Under the pieces are notes generated by a model. It saw only the letters and a program-made list of their open reading frames with translations, had not been told where the DNA came from and searched no databases. Shown here in pieces: positions 22,289-34,454 of a DNA stretch of 64,000 nt (its first letter is position 1; every line of letters begins with the position of its first letter). The stretch lies in NCBI GenBank assembly GCA_943736015.1, contig OX031065.1:23760427-23824426 (forward strand), written 5' to 3'. Source of the DNA: Tridacna crocea. Taxonomy: Eukaryota > Mollusca > Bivalvia > Cardiida > Cardiidae. The position numbers and the translations under genes were made by a program.

Positions 22289-23370
22289 GTCAAAAAGACA
22301 GGAGGAATCCTCGGTTTTCGGAGCAAAATCCTCGTAGAGCAAAATCCTCGGAGAGCAAAATCTTCGTTGATCTGATGACGTCAATCCATTGATTTTACGC
22401 ACTTTTTCAGGCTTGTTTAGCTGTTTTCAGTTCATCGATGATGTGATAACAGAACGTATAAAATCCATTGATTTTACTCATTGAAGAACAAGAACAAATT
22501 CCTGCAGCATTTAGTTACAAAAGGTAAATAAAGACGAGAACAGTTTTTGGTTTATTCAGCGAATCATACGCAAGAGGAAGTGAAACAAGAAGCTTCAGTA
22601 ATTTGTCGAGTGGCAAGGACTTCCGAAGACATTTAGTAGCTGGATAGACGCAGATGAGGTCAAAGACGTTGGTGAAAACGTGCCGTAAACAGACATGAGT
22701 CTATATATCTATGTTCAAAGTAATGGGAGCAAAGCTTACTCGAAAATAATCAAGTCTTTAAATTTAAAATACATTCAAAGCCTTATTTTTCAGTACCGGG
22801 GATTTGGAAAGTGGTACTAGTTCAGTTTAGCGCCAAGGAAAAAGCAAAATCTAAGCCATGGGATGGTAATAACATATATTCATATCTTTGCAAGTGAAGT
22901 ATTGTGCGCAGATAACAAAGACCATTGCTGAGACGAATTGAAAAAAATGAAAAAATCCGAGAAGAACTACGCATTTGACATTCCGTTCTATGTTCCTGTC
23001 AAATGAAGTGAAGCTTCTTGTTTCACTTCCTCTTTCGTATGATGCGCTGAATAAACCACAAACTGTTTTCGTCTTTATTGACCTTTTGTAACTAAAAGCT
23101 GCAGGATTTTGTTCTTCAAAGTAATACTTATCTAATAAAATTTCTTTTTTCTGATCATCCATCTCTAACAGCAAAACAAAAGATTGAAAACATGCGTAAA
23201 ATCAACTGATTTTTATACGTTCTGTTATGACGTCATCGATGCACTGAAAACAGCTAAACAAAAGATTGAAAAAATGTGTAAAATCTATGTATTGACGTCA
23301 TCAGATCACCGAAGATTTTGCGCAACGAGGATTTTGCTCAGAATCCCGACAATTCCTCCTGTACTTTGAC
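22289..23370. mobile_element. Long-inverted-arm element (~1.08 kb)
   Basis: Arms of ~310-350 bp at 22289-22600 and 23015-23370 are inverted copies: gaggaatcctcggttttcgg region, tgatgacgtcaat, ccattgattttac and gaagtgaaacaagaagcttc match in reverse. The ~400-bp middle has no supported gene. Both ends carry gtcaaa..acaggagga. Confidence 0.68.
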
Positions 23371-23542
23371 CCTACTAACAGAGTGTACAGTAACTTATTA
23401 GCGTACACTGAAACGAACTCCTAAACGGCAACTTTCAGCTATAATTTCCTCTAGACCTTTACTCACGTCCTCTACCTATAAAAGGGACAGCTTATTTGGT
23501 TTCATTTTTTTTGCATAATAGTTGACCCGTCTGAAAATATAC

Positions 23543-23771
23543 TTAACCCATTACCACTCAATCCCTACTTTTGACGCCCCTGAGAAAAAAACCTTTTGAA
23601 AACACTGTGGGAAAAGGAGAAAATGCTGGTAACCAGCATTTTCTCCTTTTCCCACAGTGTTTTCTACCCTTCCCAGAACAAATTTCTATTTTTCAGTCAC
23701 CTTTATTTTGTTGTCTGCAAATGCTTTCAATTTGGACCAGTCCAAAATTTTCTCGTGTGGTAATGAGTTAA
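23543..23771. mobile_element. T element, complete
   Basis: TTAA at 23543-23546 and 23768-23771 with perfect hairpin arms; one of the best-preserved copies. Confidence 0.82.
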
Positions 23772-24329
23772 GCTAAATGCTGAGAGGGATTCATTCAATT
23801 TTTATCGCAGAAGAAACTTATTCGTCGCTCATTCACTCAACACTGTAAATTGAAAATTCAAGCTTTTTAAAACCTCGTGTTGGTTTTTTCGGATAACATT
23901 TTTTTTCACAGAAAATATTTTTTATCTTTTTCTTATTTCTTACAAAAGTTCAGTATTTTATGCTTCTCTTTTTTAGACCATTTTGCCTGGTAGACACCAC
24001 GCATGCGCAAACAACCAGTTTTCTTTTTTTGAAAAAAAAAGTCCTCATAATGGCAATTTCGAGAATCTTTTCATCACAATTTCATGGTTAACGTCTAGAT
24101 ATATGTCACAATTTATTTTTTTAACATTTTTTTACTTGCTCCAATGTATATGAAAAACAAAAGTGGCCGTTTAGAAGTTCGTTTCAGTGTAGCAATATCA
24201 TAATCTGAAAGGTTATGAATTAATACTGTCTGCAATTTGGACGCAAGAATGGTTTATTTTTGGCTGCTAGCGTGCCTATAAATTTGTAAGTCGTATCTGT
24301 TGGTCTAAAACAAGCACGTACAGTAATAT

Positions 24330-25155
24330 GTACGAGCCATGCTCTGTGAAAAGGTGGCTTAACTCTTTACCAAAAGGCAAAACTTTTGACTGGTCCAAAT
24401 TGAAAGCATTTGCAGACGACAAAATGAATGTGACTAAAGAATTAAAATTTGTTTTAAGAAGGGAAGAAAACATTGAGGGAAAAGGAGAAAATGCTGGTAA
24501 CCAGCATTTTCTCCTTTTCCCTCAATGTTTTCGAAAGGCTTCTTTCACAGGGGTGTTATAAGTCGGGATCGTGTGGTTAAGGATTAATGGGTCTGCGAAA
24601 GGTGTCGACCCAAGTCAACCATCAACTGCAGTCCGCGCAGGCTAACCTGGGCCGAAGCTTTTTTCTTTCGGTTTTGGTCAATTTTCTGTATGTCTGAGCA
24701 CAGGCCTTTGAATTTCTATTCATCCATCCAAGAATAATAAAATTTTCTTTGGTCGATCTTTGTACACTTATGAAAGCATATATTGGTGCATCGCCTGTAT
24801 GTATTACGGAATAGTGAAATTTTCAACACCGTTACTATATATAGCACAGTGGCAACTGCCTCTTTGCCGTATATAATATAGAATAAAGAGGGAATCACCG
24901 ATGTGCTATTTATAGCAACGGTGTCCGATAAAAAAGATTCTTCTTTAATCCCTTGATAGAACAATGAAAAATTCTTTATCCCGTAATAGACCAATGGAAT
25001 TTCAGAGGCCTGCGGTCTGAGGAACATTCTACCTCATGTTTCCATTTGTTGTTAGACAAAATAAATTTCATGGATCCGTGATAATGCAATGACTTGCTTG
25101 GTATGATGTATCACGCAGAAACATTAAGCCCCCTTTTTGCGGAGCATGGCTCATA
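24330..25155. mobile_element. C element split by a T element and by another insertion
   Basis: The left end gagccatgctctgtgaaaag is cut at TTAA by the T element at 24359-24587. The C body resumes with ctgcgaaaggtgtcgaccc and tcaattttctgtatgtc, is interrupted again at ~24700-25015, and ends gcccccttttt..gcatggctc. Confidence 0.68.
24359..24587. mobile_element. T element nested in a C element
   Basis: Complete copy with TTAA at 24359-24362 and 24584-24587, placed exactly in the ggcttaatg motif of the C element. Confidence 0.82.
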
Positions 25156-25213
25156 TAAACTTGCTCTTTTTCACTGCACTATTTGTCGATTTTCAAAATA
25201 GGCTCTTATGAAA

Positions 25214-25270
25214 GGCATAGGTAATGATCAGACTGCATGGGACGTGCAGCCTGATCATTGATCTATGTAT
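25214..25270. repeat. P palindrome
   Basis: gtaatgatcagactgcatgg, then cgtgcagcctgatcattgat. Confidence 0.65.
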
Positions 25271-25564
25271 ACTCCTCTTGCAGATCTGTTAATAATTCAC
25301 CACCAAATTGATATATCCGGAACGGACATCTAAAATTTCGTTTACCTCGAACTTCGAAAAAGAGTTGCTTTTAGTTAATTGCAAGCAAACGAGTTACCTG
25401 AAAAACTAAATTTTATATGAATAATAAAAGTATCACCATATTACCTTTAAAGATTTTAAATCCGAAACATTGGTGGAATATTTCTCATTTAAAATTACAT
25501 ATACACGTAGATCTATATCATATCAACTGTAATATGACCAATACAAACGCACTCTGAAACCATT

Positions 25565-26003
25565 CAACCCTTTATCAAACGACAAAATGCTGGACTAGTC
25601 CAATTTTAACACATTTGCAGACAACAAAGTAAATTTGGCTCACGTTATGAACGTTGTCTTGAAAGGTAAGAAAACATTGTGAAAAAAGAGAAAATGCTGT
25701 TTATCAGCATTTTCTCATTTTTCCACAATGTTTTCAGTTTTTTTATCGTGAGGGACTGGTTGGTATAGGGTCAACCCTTCACTAAAAAAAACGATAACTT
25801 ACTTTCATAAGCCTGATAAAGAATACTTTTGAAAACATCATGGAAAAAGAAGAAACTGCTCGTAATGAGCACTTCTTTTCCCATAATGACCGCTACCTAA
25901 TTTTAGCCATATTTATTCGATCGTCTGCTGATGCTTTGAAAAATAGATAGCTCTAAATTTTGTCGTCTGGGGGGTGGGGGCGTGGGGGGGGGGGGGAAGT
26001 TAA
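25565..26003. mobile_element. Two adjoining T elements
   Basis: First copy 25565-25775 with hairpin aaatgctgtttatcagcatt; second 25771-26003 with a worn hairpin. The right end is interrupted by a G-run. Confidence 0.65.
25970..25996 (+). repeat. G-run
   Basis: ggggggtgggggcgtggggg and further G, able to form a G-quadruplex. Confidence 0.8.
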
Positions 26004-26366
26004 TGATCACAGGGACCTTTCACAGAGCCAGCTGAATAAAATAGACATTTTCTATTTAGTCAAACAGTAACAAATATTCTAACTTTCAGACAGATTTGGT
26101 CAGACAATTTAAATTAAAAACAGCGGGTAATTTAAATCTAATATTAGAGGGTACACTCATTATCCTAGCAGTCCGATCTTAATCCACACTGTACAGAAAA
26201 GCCAATGATATTTAGGGGTTAATAGTATACTATGATCGAAGTTACCCCGGGGCGACAGGCGCGATTGATTTTCGAGTTGAAAATTTGACATGTTGTATGA
26301 CGAAATCTGAGTAATCGAAACTGTTTCCAGTTATTTCCTTTATACACGAAATTTATTCTTGCTTAA

Positions 26367-26520
26367 CTATTAACCAAATGACAAATAGTTGGAGTCGTCC
26401 AAATTGAAAGTACTATCTTGAAAGGATTGAAAACTTAGAATTGGAATGTATTTGCAGACGAGAAAAAAATTAATGCAAATACCTTCGCTCTTTTCCAGAC
26501 ATTCTTTCTCTTTAGGATAC
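26367..26520. mobile_element. T element, badly worn
   Basis: attaaccaaatgacaaat at left and gtatttgcagacgag; no hairpin left. Confidence 0.4.
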
Positions 26521-26609
26521 ATATTGAAAAAATATAAGACTTAAATGTGGCTAAACTGATTGAATTAGTACTGCATTTTTTTTTTTTTTATAAATTTATA
26601 TTTCAAAAC

Positions 26610-27014
26610 TACGGTGGCACAAAAGTGACATGGAAGATATATTCTATAATACGTGCGCACGCAGAAGCTAATACGTGCGCACGTAATAAGTAATACGTGT
26701 GCACGCAGTACTATTACGTGCGCACGCAGTAGCTAATACGTGCACACGTAATAACTAAAACGTGCGAACGTAATACTGTTGCGTGCGCACGTATTAGCTA
26801 ATACGTGCGCACGTAATAGTATTAGTTATTACGTGCGCACGTATTAGCTACTGCGTGCGCACGTAATACTACTGCGTGCGCACGTATTACTTATTACGTG
26901 CGCACGTATTAGCTACTGCGTGCGCACGTAATAACTAATACGTGCGCACGTATTAGCTACTGCGTGTGCACGTAGTATAAAATATATCTTCCATGTCACT
27001 TTTGTGCCACCGTA
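26610..27014. mobile_element. Z element: 405-bp palindromic element with 15 ACGTGCGCACGT-like units
   Basis: Ends TACGGTGGCACAAAAGTGAC and its reverse complement, flanked by CAAAAC on both sides (a 6-bp target duplication). The interior has 15 units of ACGTGCGCACGT or close variants (gcgtgcgcacgt, acgtgtgcacgc), spaced about 20-22 bp and separated by linkers such as attagcta. No coding capacity. Confidence 0.8.
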
Positions 27015-27047
27015 CAAAACTGATCAATAACCTTTCAGTATTGAAAC

Positions 27048-27309
27048 CTTAACCTTTTACCACACGATTCCAATTTTTAACGACCTACACGGAGAAGCCT
27101 TTTAAAAATATAGTGGAAAAAGGAGAAACGCTGGTGACCAGCATTTTCTCATTTTCCGGCAATGTTTTCCGAATCTTTCGTGGGGGTCAAACCAGGTATT
27201 GTATATAAGATTCAAGGTCAAACAGGGGATTGTATGGTAAAAAAGATACACAATTGAAAGCTTTTTTTCTCAAGTTCGTAAAACAGGGCATTGCTTGATA
27301 AAGGGTAAA
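27048..27309. mobile_element. T element with duplicated right end
   Basis: Hairpin aaacgctggtgaccagcatt, then the motif caaacaggggattgtatggt and a second similar end. Confidence 0.6.
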
Positions 27310-27496
27310 AGATTCATACTTGTACATCGATGCAAGTTAAAACAATGTGACAAAATACGTCAACTGCAGAGAGGCTACGGAGTGAGGGGAAGGAGTGTCA
27401 ATGTATTTGTCATTTTTGTTTCTTAGCAACTCGTAAATTAATTAGATATCCTTCTTTTGACCCTTAGGCTGCTAAGCGCTACTCAGGGACCTTTTG

Positions 27497-27563
27497 CGGA
27501 AAGTGTAGATCATGATCTGACTGCGCAGAACGTGCAGTCTGATCTTAGATCTTCACTGTCCGA
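27497..27563. repeat. P palindrome
   Basis: gaaagtgtagatcatgatct arms, centre gcgcagaacgtgc. Confidence 0.75.
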
Positions 27564-27649
27564 TAAGAAGATATGCGTTTCTCACCGTATTACTTTAAAA
27601 TAGCAAAAATTCGGATTTTACCATCGGCTTGAAAGTTTTAATGTCATTT

Positions 27650-27735
27650 CGTCGGTTTACTTCAAAAAACCTCGTAACTACAGCTTGATACAAGCTGTAA
27701 TTACGAGGTTTTTTAAGTAAACCGACGATTTATTT
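27650..27735. repeat. Perfect-arm hairpin
   Basis: Arms cgtcggtttactt.aaaaaacctcgtaa and reverse around cagcttgatacaagctg. Confidence 0.7.
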
Positions 27736-27907
27736 AGCAGGAGAAATGTCACTGATCGCACGCGAAAACATTGTGACAAAAATGCTTGCTACAGGCAATT
27801 ACAACATTCTTATTGCAACATTTATTTTTTTTTCTGCAGAAAAACGAAATCAGACGTCTATGCAGAGGTATTGTACAAGTATTTGTCGAATTTTTACGAC
27901 ATTTTAA

Positions 27908-28136
27908 TTTTTTACCAGACTACAAAACTTTAGACTTGTCAAATATAAAAAGGATTTGCAGACGACAAATAAAATATGGTTTAAATAATGACATTTATTT
28001 AAGAGAAAAGGGTAGGAAACATTGTGGAACAAAGGAGAAAATGCTGGTCACCAGCATTTTCTCCTTTTTCTACAATGTTTTCAAAATCCATCTCCGTCTA
28101 GGTCGTTAAAAACTGAAAATCGCTTGATTAAGGGTT
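27908..28136. mobile_element. T element
   Basis: gatttgcagacgacaaataa at left, hairpin aaatgctggtcaccagcatt. Edges worn. Confidence 0.68.
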
Positions 28137-28772
28137 GAGGTTACAGTTTTTAATGGCCATTGATCGGTTTTGAAATAAAAATTTGTACGCCTTCCGAAAT
28201 GACCTACCCTTGCAGCGCTGAAGAAAAATATCCCAGCTTTGAAACAAGATTAAACTGAACAGAACATGCCGTCTGATCTGGAGACTACAAAGTCTGATTT
28301 CCCGACAGACACTAGGACCAAAAAAACATTTAATTCAATCTGTATTGGTATTCTTTTTAATTGACGAATTTGATATTTTCATCTTAATTGTTCGACGTTA
28401 TGAGGGGCAAATAGTCTAGCGAGATTTTATCCAAATATTTTCATTAAAAATGTCAATATATCGGAAATATAATTTGAAGTTTTATGTCTCAAGTCCCTTG
28501 GGTAGATCTATATTACAAATTTGTATGGCATTATTTCTAAAACATATATTTTTCGATGTGGTTGTAATGATTGGAATTTAGCTACTTCGTCAGCAGGGTA
28601 CTAGCCGTGAATGATCGTGATTTCGGACATGCATATTCTGCGGACCGAATTGCGGGCCCATTTGAAATACAAAATTTTGAGAGTTTCTACTATAAATCGA
28701 TACCTCGCCGCGTTTATTCACAACTTAGTAAATAGATATGATAGGAAATAATTCTTTCCTTGAACTAAATGA
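28137..28772. other. No feature seen
   Basis: AT-rich intergenic DNA. A weak P remnant (aagattaaactgaacagaac) near 28250 is the only recognisable item. Confidence 0.4.
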
Positions 28773-29029
28773 CCTGCAACACGCGAAAAAGGGCATTCGG
28801 ACATTTGCGTAAAGTTTCGTCTCGGATTAGCCTAAGCAGTCCCGACAGGCTAATCCGAAACGACACATTCCGTTTATATGTAATTTTCTGTTTTTATGCA
28901 GGTCAACTGTAGCACAAAATCTAATGTAGGCGTAGTGTCGTCTCGGATTAGCCTGCGCGGACTGCGCAGGCTGATCCCAGACGGCACTATACGCATATGT
29001 CTGAATGCCCCTTTTTGCGTGTTGCAGGC
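28773..29029. mobile_element. G element copy 4
   Basis: Complete copy with ends CCTGCAACACGCG..gcgtgttgcagg. Both hairpins are present. Confidence 0.8.
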
Positions 29030-29640
29030 CAGGTAATGTTTATGCCTTATGTTATATCCATTTCTGTACAGTCTATAAGTATTCTCACACCAATTGTTTT
29101 CAGCAGAAACTGCTCCTTTTCCAATTGAAGATTTCAGTTTTCAAGAGTATGCAAACAACGAGGCAATTAATGGCTTGAATGGTTTGGACATGGGTGGATA
29201 CTTTTTGTAGCTACATTTTATAAAGTTATCATGATACCTATGTCGTATCTCGTGGCATAAATATACCACTATATGTTTGCTATCAGTAAATTTTATGCGT
29301 CAAAAGTTTTTTTTTTTTTTAGATTTTCCACCGATAAAGAATAAGCCTAACTTAGGACAAAACTAAAAATCAGCAAATACAAGAAATTCTCACCTAGACT
29401 TCAGCCCAATATTATCCACTGCAACTTCGCTGACTTTGAAGAAATGTATTTTTTATAATCTTTTGAAATTCATGCATACACCGTTTTTACAAAAGAATAT
29501 ATGATATTCCTAACAAGGCACATCTATCGCTATCAACGTCTCGATTTCGTTTGGTATTCGTCTCGAGTAATTTGTGCTACACCAACGTCTGGCATTACAG
29601 GCATTCAGTTAACACTTAGCCAGCTAAGCGCGACTTACTG
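29030..29640. other. No feature seen
   Basis: AT-rich intergenic DNA with no open frame of note, no hairpin and no family repeat. Confidence 0.4.
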
Positions 29641-29647
29641 ACCTTTT

Positions 29648-29715
29648 GCGGACAATGTAGATCAAGACCAGACTGCACAGAACGTGCAGTCTGATCTTGG
29701 ATCTAAACTGTTCGA
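29648..29715. repeat. P palindrome
   Basis: gcggacaatgtagatcaaga arms, centre cacagaacgtg. Confidence 0.75.
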
Positions 29716-29856
29716 TGAGATGACATCATTCTCAAAAAAAAAAAGGTATCTTTGAGATAGGTGGAAGAAGGTTTTTAGTATCAAGTTGAAAGTTTCCTTT
29801 CATTTATTTAGCACGATAAAGGTTAATGACAATTTCCATAAATATGTTTCGACCCT

Positions 29857-32715
29857 TTTCCAAACGGCTATGCGTTTTAACGACCTTGAAAACCAATGCA
29901 GTATTAAAACATTACAGGGAAAAAAGAGAAAAAGTTGGCTAACAAGACTAGCTTCTTTTCTACTTTTGCTAAGACAAGGTCCTATAATTAAGCGACATTG
30001 ATTTTGTCTTCAGAAAATGCTATCAAATTGGAAAAGTTTAAAATTTTGTCGTTTGGTAAAGAGTTAACCCTTTACCAATGATTCAGCATTTTAAAGACTG
30101 AGTTGAAGACACAAAGATTTTCAGATTAGACAATGGCAAAAAAGCTTGTTACAGACATTTTGTCTTTTTCAGACGATGATTTTCACCCTTTCGTGGTGAA
30201 ATTCTATTATTTGAAACATACATAATTTGACGACTACGAATTTCGATCAAATTTGACAAGTTTAGAATTGTGTCGTCGACTGAACACTTAAAAGGTTCCT
30301 ACTCTACTGAATCTATTAATGGTTTAAGTCTCCTTACAATCACAAGATTTCAGACTTGCCCAAATCGAAAGCATTTGCAGACGACAAATTAAATGTGGCT
30401 CCTTTCTTAAGATTAGTCTTTGGAAAGGTAGAAAACATCACAAGAAAAGGAGACAATTTTGGTTACCAGCATATTCTCCTTTTTCCATCATGATTTCAAA
30501 AGCCTTTTCTCCAGTGTCGTAAACTCTTTACCAAACGACAAAATTTTAGACTGGTCCAAATTGAAAGCACTCGCAGACGACAAAATAAACGTAACTCAAA
30601 AATTGAAATTTCCTTCCAGCAAGTTAGAAAACATTGTGGGAAAAAGGAGAAAATGCTGGTTACCAGCATTTTCTCCTTTTTTCCACAATGTTTTCAAAAG
30701 GCTTTTACCTCTGGGCCATAAAAACCAGGTATTGTATGGTAAAGGGTTAAAACACGGATTGTTTGGTAAAGTGTTAGATGCAATGGCATTAGTTTGGCGC
30801 TAAGTTAAGAGTCCGGAATCTTGAGCTGCAGACGCACTGAGGGTTTCTATACTCGTAAATCAATGAGCCACGGCATAAATCCTTTAACTCTTTACCAAAC
30901 GACAAAATTTTAGACTAGTCTAAACTGAAAGCAGTTGCAGATGACAACCTAAGTATGGCTCAAAAATTGAAATTTGTCTTGGGAAGGGTAGAAAACTTTG
31001 TGAGAAAAGGGAAAATGCTGGTTACCAGCATATTCTCCTTTTCATACAATGTTTTCTAAAGGCTTCTTTCTCAGAGTCATCAGGGATTGTGTTGTAAAAA
31101 ATGGGTTAATTCTTTTTTACCAAAAAACCCGTAGCTTTAATTACCCCTAAGGAAAAGCATTTTGAAAACAATGTGGGGAAAGGAGAAAATGCTGGGAACC
31201 AGCATTTTCTCCTTTCCCCGCAATGTTTTCTATCTTTCTAAAATCAAATACAATTAGGTACGTACTTTTGAGTTACATTTATCTTATCGTCTGCAAAAGC
31301 TTTGAATTTAGACAAGTCTAAAAAATTTGTCGTTTGGCAAAGGCTTAAAACATCACACCGGGTTCGAAAAACCATACAAGGCTTTTGAAAACCCTGTGGG
31401 AAATGGAGAAATTGCTTGTTACAAGCATGTTGTAGTTTAACCACTATTTAAGCCCAGTCTAAATTGTCGTCTGCGAATGCTTTTAATTTCGAACAGTCTT
31501 TAAGGTAAAGAGTTGACGTTTGATTGCAGCAGACGACAACGTTCGTACTGCAACAGATCACTTTTGATAAGCTATTTAGCAGGCGACACAGTTTTGTTCA
31601 AATCTTAACACTTTACCACATGATAAACATTTTAGACTTGTCCAAACCCAAAACATTTGCAGACGACAAAATTAAATGTGGCTCAAATTGTAAAAGTTGC
31701 CTATGTTAGGATAGAAAACATTGTGGTAAAAGGAGAAAATGCTGGTAACCAGCATTTTCTCCTTTTCCAACAATGTTTTCAAAAGTCGTTTTCCTCGAGA
31801 TTGTTAGAAGTCGGGATTGTGTGGTGAAGGATTAAAGCGTTTGCAGACGACAAATTCAGATCTCTCAAATGGTAGGATTGGTACTTGTATCCCTTTACGA
31901 AATAATATCGAGTTTCGACGAAACTTAAAAATGGGAGCTCATAGAACCAAGGAGAAATAATTGCTTGTTACAAGTTTTTTTCTAATTTTTTCTACAATGT
32001 TTTCCGTCCCTTCAAAGACGTATTCTATCGGCATAGCTCTACTTTATTTGTAGTGTACATTTCGTTTAAATTCAGACAGTTATTCTTACCTTGTCCTGTC
32101 GTTAAAGGTCATCTAAATAAAAAACGTCGCGGTACATGGCGTCAATTGATGCTTGTTACCAACCTCTTCTTTTGAAATTTTCCACATTTTTATTTATTTA
32201 TTCGTTTATTTATTTATTTATTTACTCATCTATTTTTTCTAACTGTCCCCTGCAGGTCGCGACGTAACGGGATAACCTTTAACCACAAAAATCCAAGTTT
32301 TAACAACCCTGACGGAAACCGCTTTTTGAAAAGGTGTTGAAAAAAGTGGAAAATGCCGGGTTACAAGCATTTTCTCCTTTTCCCATCATGTTTTCTACCC
32401 TGTCCAAAAACTGTTTCATTCATTTCCCCTCTGAATTTGTCGGCTGGCAAATCCTTTGAAGTCAAAAGGTCCAATTTTTTTTGTTTGGTTAAAGGTTAAC
32501 CCATTACCACACAATTTTGATGACCCTGAGGAAGAAGCCTATAGAAAACAATGTGGAAAAAAGAGAAAATACTGGTAACCAGCATTTTCTCGTTTTCCCA
32601 CAATGTTTTCCACCCCGAATAAATTTCAAATTTTCAGTCACGTTTTCAGGTTTTGTCGTCTGCAAATGCTTTCGATTTTACAAACCTAAAATTTTGTCGT
32701 TTGGTAATGAGTTAA
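29857..32715. repeat. Pile-up of about ten T elements
   Basis: Copies run 29857-30067, 30064-30291, 30320-30524, 30521-30750, 30884-31109, 31106-31348, 31345-31515, 31605-31835, a remnant to ~32100, 32270-32499 and 32496-32715. Many share a TTAA with the next one. Hairpins range from perfect (30640-30690) to lost. Confidence 0.78.
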
Positions 32716-32902
32716 CCTATTTTCGAGTTCTTGCGCAATCAAAAGATCATAAAAATTCACAGGATACTGTTATTCTGCTGCGCCCATATATCTTACTTTA
32801 TAAGATCAAGCCAATGTAACTGATCATTTTTTTTCAAATCAAAGTTGTGGGTACCATTCAGAATAAATGAACTTAAATTATACAACATTTATCCAAATAA
32901 CG

Positions 32903-32950
32903 TGGACCATGATCAGACTTGAACGGTTAAGCAGTCTGATCATTGTCCTT
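32903..32950. repeat. P palindrome, diverged
   Basis: gaccatgatcagacttgaac and cagtctgatcattgtcc arms. Confidence 0.6.
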
Positions 32951-33075
32951 GACTCTCTGCAACAGATATCGATTGTCGCTTTCATTGCAAGAAAAGCAGG
33001 ATAAGGGTTGAAATGTAGTTATTTCATAACTCCGGAAAATAATCGTATATTTTTTGTACATTTGATACATATAAT

Positions 33076-33309
33076 CACGCAAAAAGGGACCATCTGGGAA
33101 TTCTGTACATCAATTAGATGAAAACAGATGAACGATAGTGCAGGTCAGTTGAAGTTTATAATTAAAAAATGATTGTATTACAAAGTGCAATGACCACTTT
33201 TCATATAGAAAATGTCATGAAAGCGAAAAGTGTCAACCCTGGTCAGCCTGCGCGATTCGCGCAGGCTGACCATGGTTGACACTTTTCGCAGTTCCCAGAA
33301 GGTCCCTTT
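33076..33309. mobile_element. Element with C/G-type core hairpin
   Basis: Ends aaagggaccatctgggaa and ttcccagaaggtcccttt. Near the right end is the strong hairpin ggtcagcctgcgcgattcgc and reverse, flanked by agtgtcaaccc and its inverse. Confidence 0.65.
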
Positions 33310-33640
33310 ATGAGTAACGGCTCCCATATACACTCAATCTAAGACGTAAACATTTGCAGGTGGTAGCCATAAGCTTGTCATATTTCTTTTAACGCCAAAC
33401 GACTCATGAGAATTAGAATTGATGTAGGTTTTGTAACTACATCATTACTTTGACCCTTCTCTAAACCTTGCCCTCTTTAACCTTCTGTTTTAAGAACTGA
33501 AAAGAGCCCTATTTTCAAATGACTTGAACTACTTTCATCGTCATTACAAACTAGAAAACCATGTACATACATGTAACAATAGCTGACACTGAATAAATAA
33601 CATACATGAAAATACAGAAATCACGCTTCAGTGTAATAAT

Positions 33641-33912
33641 ATGGCTTGCAACACGCGAAAAGGGGCATTCGGACGATTGCGTAAAGTGTCGCATCGGATC
33701 AGCCTGCGCAGTCCGTACAGGTTAATCCGAAACGAAACTTCCCGTGTTTATGTAAATTTCTATTTTGCGCAAGTCTACTGTTGCACACAATCTGACGTAG
33801 TCGTAAAGTGTCGTCTTGGATTAGCCTGCGCGGACTGCGCAGGCTGATCCAAGAGGACACGTTACGCAGTTGTTACGCAATTGAATGCACCTTTTCGCAT
33901 GTGGCAAGCCAT
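33641..33912. mobile_element. G element copy 5
   Basis: Complete copy. Ends ATGGCTTGCAACACGCG..gcatgtggcaagccat, the longest inverted ends of the family in this window. Confidence 0.8.
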
Positions 33913-34454
33913 ATAATTGTGTCACTATGTTCGGCCTGTATAAATCAAGACTGACGCAAAAGAAAGAAGAAGGAAGGTCTCTGATACTATTCATGATTTA
34001 ACGTAATTGCTGTTTTGTAGTCATCGCGTGGCTGAAACTATAATAGGTCGAGGGTGGTCGTGGCCAAATGCACTTTCCATTTGTAAAACAGGCGCCAAAA
34101 CCACAGATATCCGCACTTCAGTTTGAGCCGCCGGAGAACAACGGTCTCGCGCGTTCTCTCATTTCCGGTTCATTTCCATCAAAGTGCAGATATTACTGCC
34201 TGATAAGATGGCCCGTTTATTAAAAAAATAATGCAACTAATTGTGTTGCTAAAAAACTGGTTGGCCGAAAAAAAAAATACGAAGGTTTTTCAGAAATGTG
34301 GCGCCCCCCTGTTTCGTATTTGGTATTTATTTCTAAATATTACCATGCATTACAATAAAAATAGAATTAATTAAACATGAGGAGTGAGGGCGACATGCCA
34401 ATAATACACAATACGCAAATCTTTGCGTCGTTATAAATAGAGAAGAGGGGTGCT

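Noticed and set aside
23571-23771. Recurring small ORFs with a peptide like ENAGNQHFLLFPQCF
   Set aside because: This peptide is simply the T-element hairpin read in one frame and appears at many T copies; it is not a protein family.
24716-25027. 103-aa minus-strand ORF
   Set aside because: It coincides with an insertion inside a C element and has no domain, no signal and no splice context.
29857-32715. CRISPR-like array
   Set aside because: The units are whole ~225-bp transposons with hairpins, not short repeats with unique spacers, and the genome is eukaryotic.
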